Notes under the pieces: generated by a model
Databases searched by the model: none
What the model was told of the DNA's origin: nothing
What the model saw: the letters and a program-made list of their open reading frames with translations, nothing else
Assembly (NCBI GenBank): GCA_011947345.1
Contig: JAAVTG010000711.1
Span: 124,001 to 188,000 of the forward strand
Reading direction: 5' to 3'
Length of the DNA stretch: 64,000 nucleotides
DNA from: Phytophthora quininea
Lineage: Eukaryota > Oomycota > Peronosporomycetes > Peronosporales > Peronosporaceae
Made by a program: the position numbers and the translations under genes
Shown: positions 53,576 through 62,636 of the stretch, piece after piece
Layout: each line of letters opens with the position of its first letter
Position numbering within the stretch: the stretch's first letter is position 1

Positions 53576-54147
53576 CGCCACAGACAAAAAGCGATACATG
53601 CCATGCCATATTCCGTCGCCATCAAAAGCTTTTCGAAGCACACTGACTCCAGGGGGGCGGCGGTGAAGCATTCAACCAGACTAACCTCAGAGAGCTACCG
53701 GTACGTGACAGCTGATACCGTTGGCACGGTTGACGGGACAAAAGACCGTCAACAAAGTACGACAGCTGTGTTCACAAGTTGACGCGACACATTGAGTGAC
53801 AAAAACTTAGCAACAAAAATCAACGTCGACAATATCGAAACTCGACAGAAGGTCATTACCGCTAGACTCTGGCGGCAATTCGTTAGCGTCTCGACAAATT
53901 ACGCACGGATTTCTTTTGGTTTTGAGGGCTTTAGACAGATCCCTCACCAAGGCCTCTACGGCTGAGCTAACAAAATATCCGCGCGCGATTTATCGAGGCA
54001 CCGACGAATTGCCTCTCTCCAGTTCAAACACTTGTAGGAGCTGTCACCGCTAGCACTTGAATAGTTCGTTGGTCGGGGGCGGCAGGGCAATGAGAACTAT
54101 CCATCGTCTGGATGTTGGAACTGATTTTCGGGTATCGGGTCGGAGCA
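53576..54147. other. Diverged continuation of the bZIP upstream repeat
   Basis: CCGTCGCCATCAAAAGCTTT matches 31770-31790; the 25-bp interrupted palindrome recurs at 53729-53753; AGCACTTGAATAGTTCGTTGGT (about 54052) matches 32229. This is a decayed copy of the Y-bZIP interval. Confidence 0.55.
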
Positions 54148-54839
54148 TCAAGTTCCTAAACAGCTAATCAACCAGAAAACCCTGCAGTTTCTGAGCCGTG
54201 CCATGGTCTGGTGGCGAATAAAACCCGAAGACCCATCGACTTCGACTTCCCACCCAGCCAGGAAAACCAGAAGATTCGAAAAGCGCTGCAGCTTGTCGAC
54301 TTGCTGGCTGCAATCGGTGGATATGGTTTTGTCGAGTTCCTTGCCGAATTCTACGACGAAGCTGGCGACAACCACGCACGGTGCAGCGTTCAATCTGGTC
54401 GTGCCGGTCGACAGGAACATGGTCAAGTTTGGATCCAGTTGCACGAAAGCCCGCTGTTACTTGGCGGAGAGCTATTTAACTGTCGAAAAGATTTGTTGAA
54501 ACACCAGCACGATTCAAATCTACAACCTCCAGGACCATCTCGTTCAAACTGAGTCTTTTCACTACGTTTCATTCTGCAAATGCCATTCATACCCAGGAAC
54601 AACAACGCCCATACAATTGTCCACTACAGCAGCTCGACAATGACAGTCGCTCGAAAAATGGAATCTCCCACATGTGCTACCCCGAACAACGAACTGTTCA
54701 AGTGCTTTCGTTTCACGACGACTCTTATTTGGGCTGGCGTGGGGGTTGATTCGTTGGATTCTCGACAATTCACACACGGATTCCTTTTATTGAGTACCTC
54801 GGAGGCCACGGCCTTATGTTGCGCAGAGATTTAATGATT
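54148..54839. pseudogene. X-family fragments at the palindrome centre
   Basis: Plus strand 54203-54380 encodes IRKALQLVDLLAAIGGYGFVE, matching the X N-terminus (IREALQLFNLLAAIDGESFVK). Minus strand 54430-54690 encodes QFERDGPGG and SSDCHCRA, matching X's central part. The two fragments point toward each other, so the central spacer is itself built from inverted X relics. Confidence 0.6.
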
Positions 54840-55297
54840 GTCAACTTGCCACATTTTGTTACACAGTTGATAGTCGCTCCGTGTGTCGCGTCAACTTGAA
54901 TTCCGATTGACACGGCTGTCGTGCAAACCTCGACATGCAAGCTTTTACAGCACTGTACCAGTGACGTGACACCGATGACGGTCTTTTGTCGCGTCAACTC
55001 AGTCGATGTCTAGCGCGATGGCTTTGCCAACGGTATTAGCTGGCAGGAACGCTACATGCGAAGTATGGTTCGTCGTTTGATTTACACGGAGTTTTGCATG
55101 TGAAACAAACGACCCGCAGATGTGTGCTTCGAGAAGCTTTTGAAGGCGACGGACTATGATACGGCGTGCTTCAGTACTTGGCTCCATGCATTTGGTTTGG
55201 TTTATTGTACGTCCAGCGGTAATCTCGAAGTGGATACAAGACGGGGAATAAGAGACGGACGCTTCAAACCGGGAGCCGATCACAAGCGATTGACTTG

Positions 55298-55310
55298 TCA
55301 TTCCTCAATC
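55298..55310 (+). promoter_or_regulatory. Inr/FPR core promoter of right inner bZIP
   Basis: TCATTCCTCAATC, 54 bp before the ATG at 55364; matches TCATTYYNCAWT. Confidence 0.7.
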
Positions 55311-55363
55311 GGCCGCATCGACGAGACCCACCACCTCCCACCAGCCCGCGACACCTTTCGCCC

Positions 55364-56362
55364 ATGACTTCGCTCTACCCTCCGAACTGCGACTCGTTGA
55401 GCGACAGCATCATCGGCGGAGTCATTCAGCGAGCTGCATCCTGTCAAGACGGATCCGCTTTCAATACCGACGCGACGGCAACGTTCACCACCATCATGAC
55501 GAGGTTCACTGGTCACAAACGCTCTCCTCGTCATTTCGGTAAGACGGTGAGCACCAAGAAAGCAAGACATGGGGACAACGTCGAACAACCTGATGAGCTA
55601 CTTCAGCATCTACTGGACAAAAGAGATCGTCGTCGAGAACGCTGTCGCGCGAACCAAGCTCGGTACCGAAATAAGAAGCGCGAACATGAGTTGTCCCTCG
55701 AAGAAGAAGTCCAACACCTGCGAGAAGTCGTCCAGCAGCTCGAGGCGCATCGGATGCGACTCGCAAACCAACTGCCGACGGAAACGTTAATTTGGAATAT
55801 CGCTGTAGAGTACTTTCGGCTCTTCCGCCACGGATACGTAGACTTTTTAACGACCTCAGCCATCTCTCAGCCGCACCTTCAGTTGGACTACTTACGAACA
55901 TCCATGACATTCGACGTCAGGCATGGAACGTCGTGCGGTGTCGACTCCTTACTTGAGAATTGGAGGTTGTTGACACTCTACCACCCGGATATTTGTATGG
56001 AGCTGAAGTGTCTTGAAGAGAGTGCAGAGAGTGCTGGTGATGCTGTTGTTGCCACCGTCTCGACCAGTTTCACCATCACCGAGTCGACAATTCGGCTGGC
56101 GTATCCACACCTGGGGAGGAATAAGGACGACAAGTTCAAAACCGAGTGGACATCACTTGCTGATCGACTTCTCAACCAACGCGTTATAATGCGTGGGTCA
56201 GTGCGATTTGGCTGGGACGAAACAATTGGTCGCGTGACGACGTTGACGACTCAGTCGGATCTGGTGACTCCGATGCTGAAGCTTGTGGGCAACCTGGAAA
56301 ATGTGGCACGCGTGTTTGAGAGAGCCAAAGTCACACCAAACGGAAACCTTGCAATGGAGTAA
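55364..56362 (+). CDS. bZIP transcription factor, right inner copy (332 aa, intact)
   Basis: ATG at 55364, the first after the initiator. Includes the segment after QDGSA (about residues 32-73: FNTDATATFTTIMTRF, KRSPRHFGKTVSTKK) that both left-arm copies lack. Basic region RERCRANQARYRNKKR at about residues 90-105 with Cys replacing the invariant Asn, then the zipper, then a C-terminal domain with GVDSLLENWRLLTLYHPD and VSTSFTITESTIRLAYPHL. A nuclear regulator by family; targets cannot be inferred. Converges with gene X. Confidence 0.92.
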   Translation: MTSLYPPNCDSLSDSIIGGVIQRAASCQDGSAFNTDATATFTTIMTRFTGHKRSPRHFGKTVSTKKARHGDNVEQPDELLQHLLDKRDRRRERCRANQARYRNKKREHELSLEEEVQHLREVVQQLEAHRMRLANQLPTETLIWNIAVEYFRLFRHGYVDFLTTSAISQPHLQLDYLRTSMTFDVRHGTSCGVDSLLENWRLLTLYHPDICMELKCLEESAESAGDAVVATVSTSFTITESTIRLAYPHLGRNKDDKFKTEWTSLADRLLNQRVIMRGSVRFGWDETIGRVTTLTTQSDLVTPMLKLVGNLENVARVFERAKVTPNGNLAME

Positions 56363-56821
56363 TTGAAAGCAACTCAGCGAATTCTCGATTAAGCAATAGC
56401 ATATTCTGCCAGAAAACTAATCGATGTTGGCTTTAGCATTGAAGTTTATTCCAGCGGTCCGTCACGAGCCCTTTTCTTATATTCTCCTGAAGATGGCATG
56501 GACACTTTACGTTTCGCCAATCTGGAGACAGGATCAGTCATGAATTCTCCAGTGCCCGTATGTCAACACTGCGATAAGCGAAGAATCCAGGATATCGGAC
56601 ATTGCTCTGATTAGATCCCCAACTAGCGAGGAGTTTCGTGATTTCACCAGTATTTCGTCCTCTTCAGTGGCGCTTTCAATGGTAGTGACCCGCTTGTTGT
56701 CCCTGTTTGATAGCACAACATACATCACAAAAGTGTGCTTGCAGTTGCTAGGAAATCGTGAGCCGTCGACGATGGCAAGTATAAAAGATGTATTTGAAAG
56801 AGGTATCTTGTGGATATTGCT

Positions 56822-56844
56822 GTCAGTGTTGATTCAACACTGAC
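56822..56844. terminator. Perfect hairpin downstream of gene X (right)
   Basis: GTCAGTGTTGA-T-TCAACACTGAC, mirror copy of 43311-43333. Confidence 0.45.
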
Positions 56845-56864
56845 AATTCCTTCTCCAGCGAACA

Positions 56865-59062
56865 CTACGAACGCTCCTCACGAAGAGGTGTTTGAGGGTC
56901 TTTTCGGAATGTAACCCGGACGGATCGCTTCGCAGGAGTAGCTGCAAATCCGAAAATCCTACCTAGAATGCTCGCGTCCATATGAGAAATTCCCGTTCCA
57001 CTTCCACTCCTCGCGATACTGAGCATTGCGGCCTTGCATCTCGACGGGAACTTGTCTTTGACGACAGGTAAGATCTCGTTATTGAGAGCATCGAGTGCTT
57101 CCGCATACTCCTGATGGGTGGTGTGGTGAAATTCAATCTCCAGTTCTACCAGCTCACGCGACATTCGATACCTCGAGTCCTTTAGCACATCCAACAGCCC
57201 ACACACTTTTTCAGATGCGCCGTTCAAGTGAAGCTTCTTGACACCCCACGACTGAAGCTCTTCTTGAAACTTAAGACCCGAAACAAAGACCTCGCAGCCA
57301 CTGAGATTGAGTTTTTCCAGTTGGCGACACGCCGAAGCAATATTTCTCAAGTTTACAACGATCATATCGTACACCGAGCAAGTCATATCCAAGACCTGAA
57401 GGTTTTCCCCAATCAACTTCAGCAAGTTTGTTCCCGTACGCCCACTCTGCATTTCCTTAAAGTTTAGTTTCAGGGAGTGGACACCAGTACGATTTAAATT
57501 TACACTAAGACCTCCAGGACCATCTCGTTCAAACTGATGCACTCCACCATTTTTCATTTTGCAAATGCCGTAGCCAGGAACCACAATATCCACGGAATTA
57601 TCCGCTGCAGCAGGTTTATAAAGTGCTCGACAACGACAGTCGCTCGAAAGTAGGAAGCTCGTCTCGTCAGTATCTGCCACATCTGGAAACGATAGTTTGG
57701 TTCCCGCTGGAACATTGACGAATCCATATTGCGGAGGGCGTATCGATCCTGGCAAGTCAGACACTGGTTCTGGGTAGTTGGTTTTCATCACCGCTGAAAC
57801 AATAGCCACGTCACTGTCGCTTAGATAGCAGTATGGAACTTCGACTTCTCGGATGGAGCTGCTCGATGCCTTGCTGAACAGTGCATACACTAACCAGTCC
57901 CAAAACACTGCGTCAGTCAACAAATGACGTTTATCCTTCACATCCCTGCCAAATACGAGGTGGTTGATCGACGATGAGTTAGCTACAGCAGAATATGTTG
58001 ATCTGGTCATGAAGTTACTGCACACACACAACTCCAAGTGTACTACAGTTCCTCCGCTGAATGAGAGCTGCATTTGCAGAGTCACTCGGCAGCCGTCCTG
58101 TCGAACGACCACAAAATACAGTGCTCGCCAAAAGCCCGCCATTCATCAGCTTCGTCCGCATTTGTTGCTCATCAAAGTGTATCTCGTCAAAGCAGAGCCC
58201 GAGCCGATCTACAGCGTCCCGAAAAGCGCCACCGTGATGGCCTCCATCCCAGCAGCTGCAAAATTGGCCTCCGAGACCCACGTGATCCTGCTCATACCGT
58301 CGCTTTCTTCATGTGGCACTTGATTCCACACCGCCAGCAGCGTTTCACTGTTAGGAACAGCGCTCATCTGCACGGCTGACGGGACGTTCACACCAAACAA
58401 GTTTCCAAGTGCTCCCCAAACGTACCCGGTGATTCCTCTTTGTTTTCCTCTGGTTTTCGCTGCCACCCCGACGTCGAAATCGCTTGATGCTGAGCAGTCC
58501 ACTCGATGGAAGCATTTAGCCCCTTCCAACTCTCGGCTACATCACAGCTTACACTCTGGAGCTTGCTCACCGCTGCTCGATACTCTGCAGAATAGTCCAT
58601 TGGCTCCTGTGGACAACCAAACAACTCACCCCAGGTAGCAGCAGACTGACTTGCAACAGGGTCGGAGCAAGATAATTGCCGTGTCAACCGGCAGGCCCAA
58701 ATCGGACACACGATGTCGTACTTGGTTGCCCATATTAACTCCTCCAAAACTCCGAAGAATTCGGCAAGGAACTTGACAAAACTCTCGCCATCGATTGCAG
58801 CCAGCAGGTTGAACAGTTGCAGCGCTTCTCGAATCTGCTGGCGGTTCGGCTCTTGATTGGGTGGGAAGTCTATTGACCAGTAGAGGACAGTGGGTTTTTG
58901 GGTTTTATTCATCCGAGTCGGCCAGCACCGGAAAGAAGCGTGTATAGGTCCGCTCGACCGTCTCGCAGCATCTCGGTCGACGTCATACTGCTGGACAGAG
59001 ACGACAGCCTCCTGGAGGATGGCACACCACGGCTCTAGGAACAGCAAGTTTGACTCGATCAT
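56865..59062 (-). CDS. Gene X (right): LRR-like oomycete family protein
   Basis: ATG at 59062; the first frame stays open 224 codons (to 58388) because an A-run near 58890 keeps five A's where the left copy has four. The same domains follow as in the left copy: IREALQLFNLLAAIDGESF, TWGELFGCPQEP, then 425 codons with LRR-like units. Differences from the left copy include G/D, E/D and E/K changes. Frame changes at about 58400, 58215 and 58140 are shared with the left copy. Divergent from Y with about 290 bp between. Confidence 0.62.
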
Positions 59063-59349
59063 GACGGGTAGGTGATAACGAGATGTGAACTTTCCGTTGG
59101 AGGTTGGGGGAAAGTATCTTTTCAGGAAGGTGCTCTGGGATCAAGCGCAGTCCGTTGCAAAACGGCTTCGGCTCCTGACCTCCTCAGATTAGCTTCGGTA
59201 GTTGATAGGAAGCTCGTTCATTCCTGAACGTGCTCCAGAGCAACCAAGTGCGAACGTCTAAACCCGCCACACCACGCCCAAACCCAGCAATGCTAGCTGG
59301 GAGGCATCGATAATATACTATTTTGCAGTACTGCTGTGCACAGCAGTAC
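59063..59349. promoter_or_regulatory. Divergent X-Y intergenic region with palindrome
   Basis: Probable bidirectional promoter region. Holds the 22-bp palindrome (59328-59349) and CCCAGC-aatgcta-GCTGGG. The empty site of the Ngaro-like element lies at about 59084-59086. Confidence 0.5.
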
Positions 59350-60684
59350 GCCCCCAAACGCGAGTGAAAATTTTGTGCTTTTCAACAGAATGTTGGATAC
59401 AATCTGGGTGTCGAATAAAAGAAATGGTCGCTCGTGCGGCCATGGGCGGACGTGCTGCGCGGCTTCGTTCGTTCCCGCTCTGATGTGTTTGCTACCGGAT
59501 CAAACGATTTCATCGTGTCGTTCACATGTCGGCCCAAGGAGCTCATGGGCGTCTCGTTGCGATTGGTGGTTGAGTTCCCGAAAGACCAAACGGAATCAAA
59601 GGAAGCTGCGCACAGTTCGAGAGGCCATGGAACTGTTCAATGTGCTGGTGGCGGTGGATGTCGATGGACTCTCATGGGTTACTGAGGACTTTATAGACCT
59701 GACATGGATTAGGAAGCGTGGGAGTGTCTATTTGTTTTGGGAGTGACGACTGAAGGGAAGGTTATCGTAAAAACAAGTGCAACTGCAATCTCCAGTTATG
59801 TGGGGAGCATTGCTGGGGTTCCCTGATGGTCCATGGCAGTATTCAAGAGCGTTCCTAGTCGCGGTGCAGGAGATGGAAGTGCTGGAAAGAGATAGGAGGC
59901 CGTATGCCTTCTGCCGTGAAAGCCCTGCAATACCTGGTGGGCCGTAGAGAGAGAGTGACCAGTAACAGCGTACTAAACAGGAAACACGAATTGCTGTCAG
60001 ATGCGAATTCGTTACTCAATTCCAGCCGCAGAGTCGTTATGTCTGTGTGCAATTCCGATTCAGTGTATTTTCAAGAGATCGTCCGTGATCTACGGAAATC
60101 GTCCTCGCTGCATTAGCGTGCCCAATATTGACTACCCTTCGCCTCAAAGACTTTGAAGTCGCAGTATCGAGGCATGAGAGGCTTTGCAAATGATCCCTCA
60201 GGTCACTGGTAATCGTTGGCGGTGCTGTGCCTGATCTAGAGCTGTGTTTCGTGGGCCCCACTTATCAGATGACGAAAGAACTCGTCGATCTCAAGGTCGC
60301 ACCAATCTACACCGACGACCACAAGATGACAGAATTCAACGCACATAATGCCGAGTTTCTCCCATTGACGAAGGAGAAGCTCTCTCCGAAGTCAAAAATT
60401 GCGATGGTCAGTGTTGCATTGAGCGCGTGTGGATGGACCTATCCATGAGGGCTCTTCATCGGCTGGATGTTGTGATGTTCAGTTTGATTTCGTATTCGCT
60501 GCTACCCCCAAACAACGAATTGCTCAAGTGCTTGCGTCTGACGATGGCGCTTGTTTCAAGTGGCATCAGGATTAATTCGCTGGAGCCTCTCTCACAAATC
60601 CAAGCACGGATTTCTTTTTATGCTTTGTTCGGCTGTAGTGGTCCTTTGTCGCGCAGAGGTTTGATGACTGTCAAAGTTGACTAG
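59350..60684 (+). pseudogene. Gene Y (right), diverged paralogue of X
   Basis: Mirror copy of 32084-33431 with the same broken pieces: VREAMELFNVLVAVDVDGLSW at about 59620-59690, MWGALLGFPDGPWQYSRAF at about 59800-59860, SPKSKIAMVSVALSA at about 60390, RLDVVMFSLISYSLL at about 60470. It differs from the left copy by small indels near 59590, which alter which pieces are in frame. No intact product. Confidence 0.6.
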
Positions 60685-61148
60685 CCAAACCTTGTCAACA
60701 GTTTATAGTCTCTCCGTGCGTCGCGTCAACTTGTCGTGAACGAATTCGTAAGCAATTGGACACAGCTGTCGGGCAAACCTTGTCATGTCGCGCTAGACTT
60801 TGGTGAGTTGACGCGACAAAAGACCGTCAACGAGGTGTCACGTCACTGGTGCAATACAGTAAAAGCTCGTATGGATTTGACAAGGGTATCAGCTGGCAAG
60901 AATGCTACATGCATCTGCGGAGTATGGTTCGTCGTTTTGATTGATATGGAGGTTTCCATACAACCCGCAGATGTGTGCTTCGAGAAGCTTTTGAAGGCGA
61001 CGGACTATGATACGGCGTGCTTCAGTACTTGGCTCCATGCATTTGGTTTGGTTTATTGTACGTCCAGCGGTAATCTCGAAGTGGATACAAGACGGGGAAT
61101 AAGAGACGGACGCTTCAAACCGGGAGCCGATCACAAGCGATTGACTTG
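60685..61148. other. bZIP upstream region (right outer)
   Basis: Holds the 25-bp interrupted palindrome at 60807-60831. The 160-codon frame has no ATG. Same content as 31621-32083. Confidence 0.45.
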
Positions 61149-61161
61149 TCATTCCTCAATC
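61149..61161 (+). promoter_or_regulatory. Inr/FPR core promoter of right outer bZIP
   Basis: TCATTCCTCAATC, 54 bp before the ATG at 61215. Confidence 0.7.
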
Positions 61162-61214
61162 GGCCGCATCGACGAGACCCACCACCTCCCACCAGCCCGC
61201 GACACCTTTCGCCC

Positions 61215-62213
61215 ATGACTTCGCTCTACCCTCCGAACTGCGACTCGTTGAGCGACAGCATCATCGGCGGAGTCATTCAGCGAGCTGCATCCTGTCAAGA
61301 CGGATCCGCTTTCAATACCGACGCGACGGCAACGTTCACCACCATCATGACGAGGTTCACTGGTCACAAACGCTCTCCTCGTCATTTCGGTAAGACGGTG
61401 AGCACCAAGAAAGCAAGACATGGGGACAACGTCGAACAACCTGATGAGCTACTTCAGCATCTACTGGACAAAAGAGATCGTCGTCGAGAACGCTGTCGCG
61501 CGAACCAAGCTCGGTACCGAAATAAGAAGCGCGAACATGAGTTGTCCCTCGAAGAAGAAGTCCAACACCTGCGAGAAGTCGTCCAGCAGCTCGAGGCGCA
61601 TCGGATGCGACTCACATACCAACTGCCGACGGAAACGTTAATTTGGAATATCGCTGTAGAGTACTTTCGGCTCTTCCGCCACGGATACGTAGACTTTTTA
61701 ACGACCTCAGCCATCTCTCAGCCGCACCTTCAGTTGGACTTCTTGCGAACATCCATGACATTCGACGTCAGGCATGGAACGTCGTGCGGTGTCGACTCCT
61801 TACTTGAGAATTGGAGGTTGTTGACACTCTACCACCCGGATATTTGTATGGAGCTGAAGTGTCTTGAAGAGAGTGCAGAGAGTGCTGGTGATGCTGTTGT
61901 TGCCACCGTCTCGACCAGTTTCACCATCACCGAGTCGACAATTCGGCTGGCGTATCCACACCTGGGGAGGAATAAGGACGACAAGTTCAAAACCGAGTGG
62001 ACATCACTTGCTGATCGACTTCTCAACCAACGCGTTATAATGCGTGGGTCAGTGCGGTTTGGTTGGGACGAAACAATTGGTCGCGTGACGACGTTGACGA
62101 CTCAGTCGGATCTGGTGACTCCGATGCTGAAGTTTGTAGGCAGCCTCAAGAACGTGGCACGCGTGTTTGAGGGCGCCAACATTACGCTCGACGGAAATGT
62201 TGTAGTGCAATAG
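61215..62213 (+). CDS. bZIP transcription factor, right outer copy (332 aa, intact)
   Basis: Same architecture as 55364-56362, including the segment missing from the left-arm copies and the Cys-for-Asn basic region. It has RLTYQLP (as left inner) and LDFLRTSM (unique), while its C-terminus (KFVGSLKNVARVFEGANIT) is that of the left outer copy. This patchwork points to conversion among the four copies. The outer boundary of the inverted repeat lies 5 bp after its stop codon. Confidence 0.92.
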   Translation: MTSLYPPNCDSLSDSIIGGVIQRAASCQDGSAFNTDATATFTTIMTRFTGHKRSPRHFGKTVSTKKARHGDNVEQPDELLQHLLDKRDRRRERCRANQARYRNKKREHELSLEEEVQHLREVVQQLEAHRMRLTYQLPTETLIWNIAVEYFRLFRHGYVDFLTTSAISQPHLQLDFLRTSMTFDVRHGTSCGVDSLLENWRLLTLYHPDICMELKCLEESAESAGDAVVATVSTSFTITESTIRLAYPHLGRNKDDKFKTEWTSLADRLLNQRVIMRGSVRFGWDETIGRVTTLTTQSDLVTPMLKFVGSLKNVARVFEGANITLDGNVVVQ

Positions 62214-62329
62214 TGTGCTTCAATGGAACGGTGCTGTCGATTCTTCCCGTTGCAAAATCGCTCTTTGTCGTTTGAGCCTGTACGCTCTGACATGACGTAC
62301 TTTGACCACTCTACCCTCACATAGTGGGG

Positions 62330-62455
62330 CTCCGGGTAGTGACGGCGTACGTAGACTTAGGCTTCGAAGAACGCGTCCACGAAAGGCACCTCGTTTTCCT
62401 TAAAATCATGCTGAAATCCGCCGTCTCCAGCTCCTTTAGAGCTTCGTCCGTCATT
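62330..62455 (-). pseudogene. NLP C-terminal fragment
   Basis: Read on the minus strand it aligns with 21900-22045. The start (M.DEA...L.TADFS) and the run encoding VPFVDAFF are shared. A single missing base after TADFS shifts the frame, and the match ends near 62330. This is a relic of the same toxin family as 21380-22064, far too short to function. Confidence 0.6.
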
Positions 62456-62636
62456 TACTTCCATTGAGTTGCAGTCTGTCCGTAATGCGTCCAGCCAAGC
62501 GCACTCTTATTGACAGGAGCGATCGAGTCATTGCATTCGAGTAGATATTCAGAGAGTAAATGCCGTGCGTTCTCTCGGCTAATGCAGCTTCACACTCGTA
62601 GGGGGCCATGGCGAGACAAAAATTCTTGACAATGGA

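Larger units (their letters stand above)
54840..62218. repeat. Right arm of the large inverted repeat (uninterrupted)
   Basis: Order: bZIP(+), X(-), Y(+), bZIP(+), the mirror of the left arm. The outer edge is at CACACTATTGCACTAC (62218 against 30669). It supplies the empty sites for the Ngaro-like element and the LINE. Confidence 0.9.
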
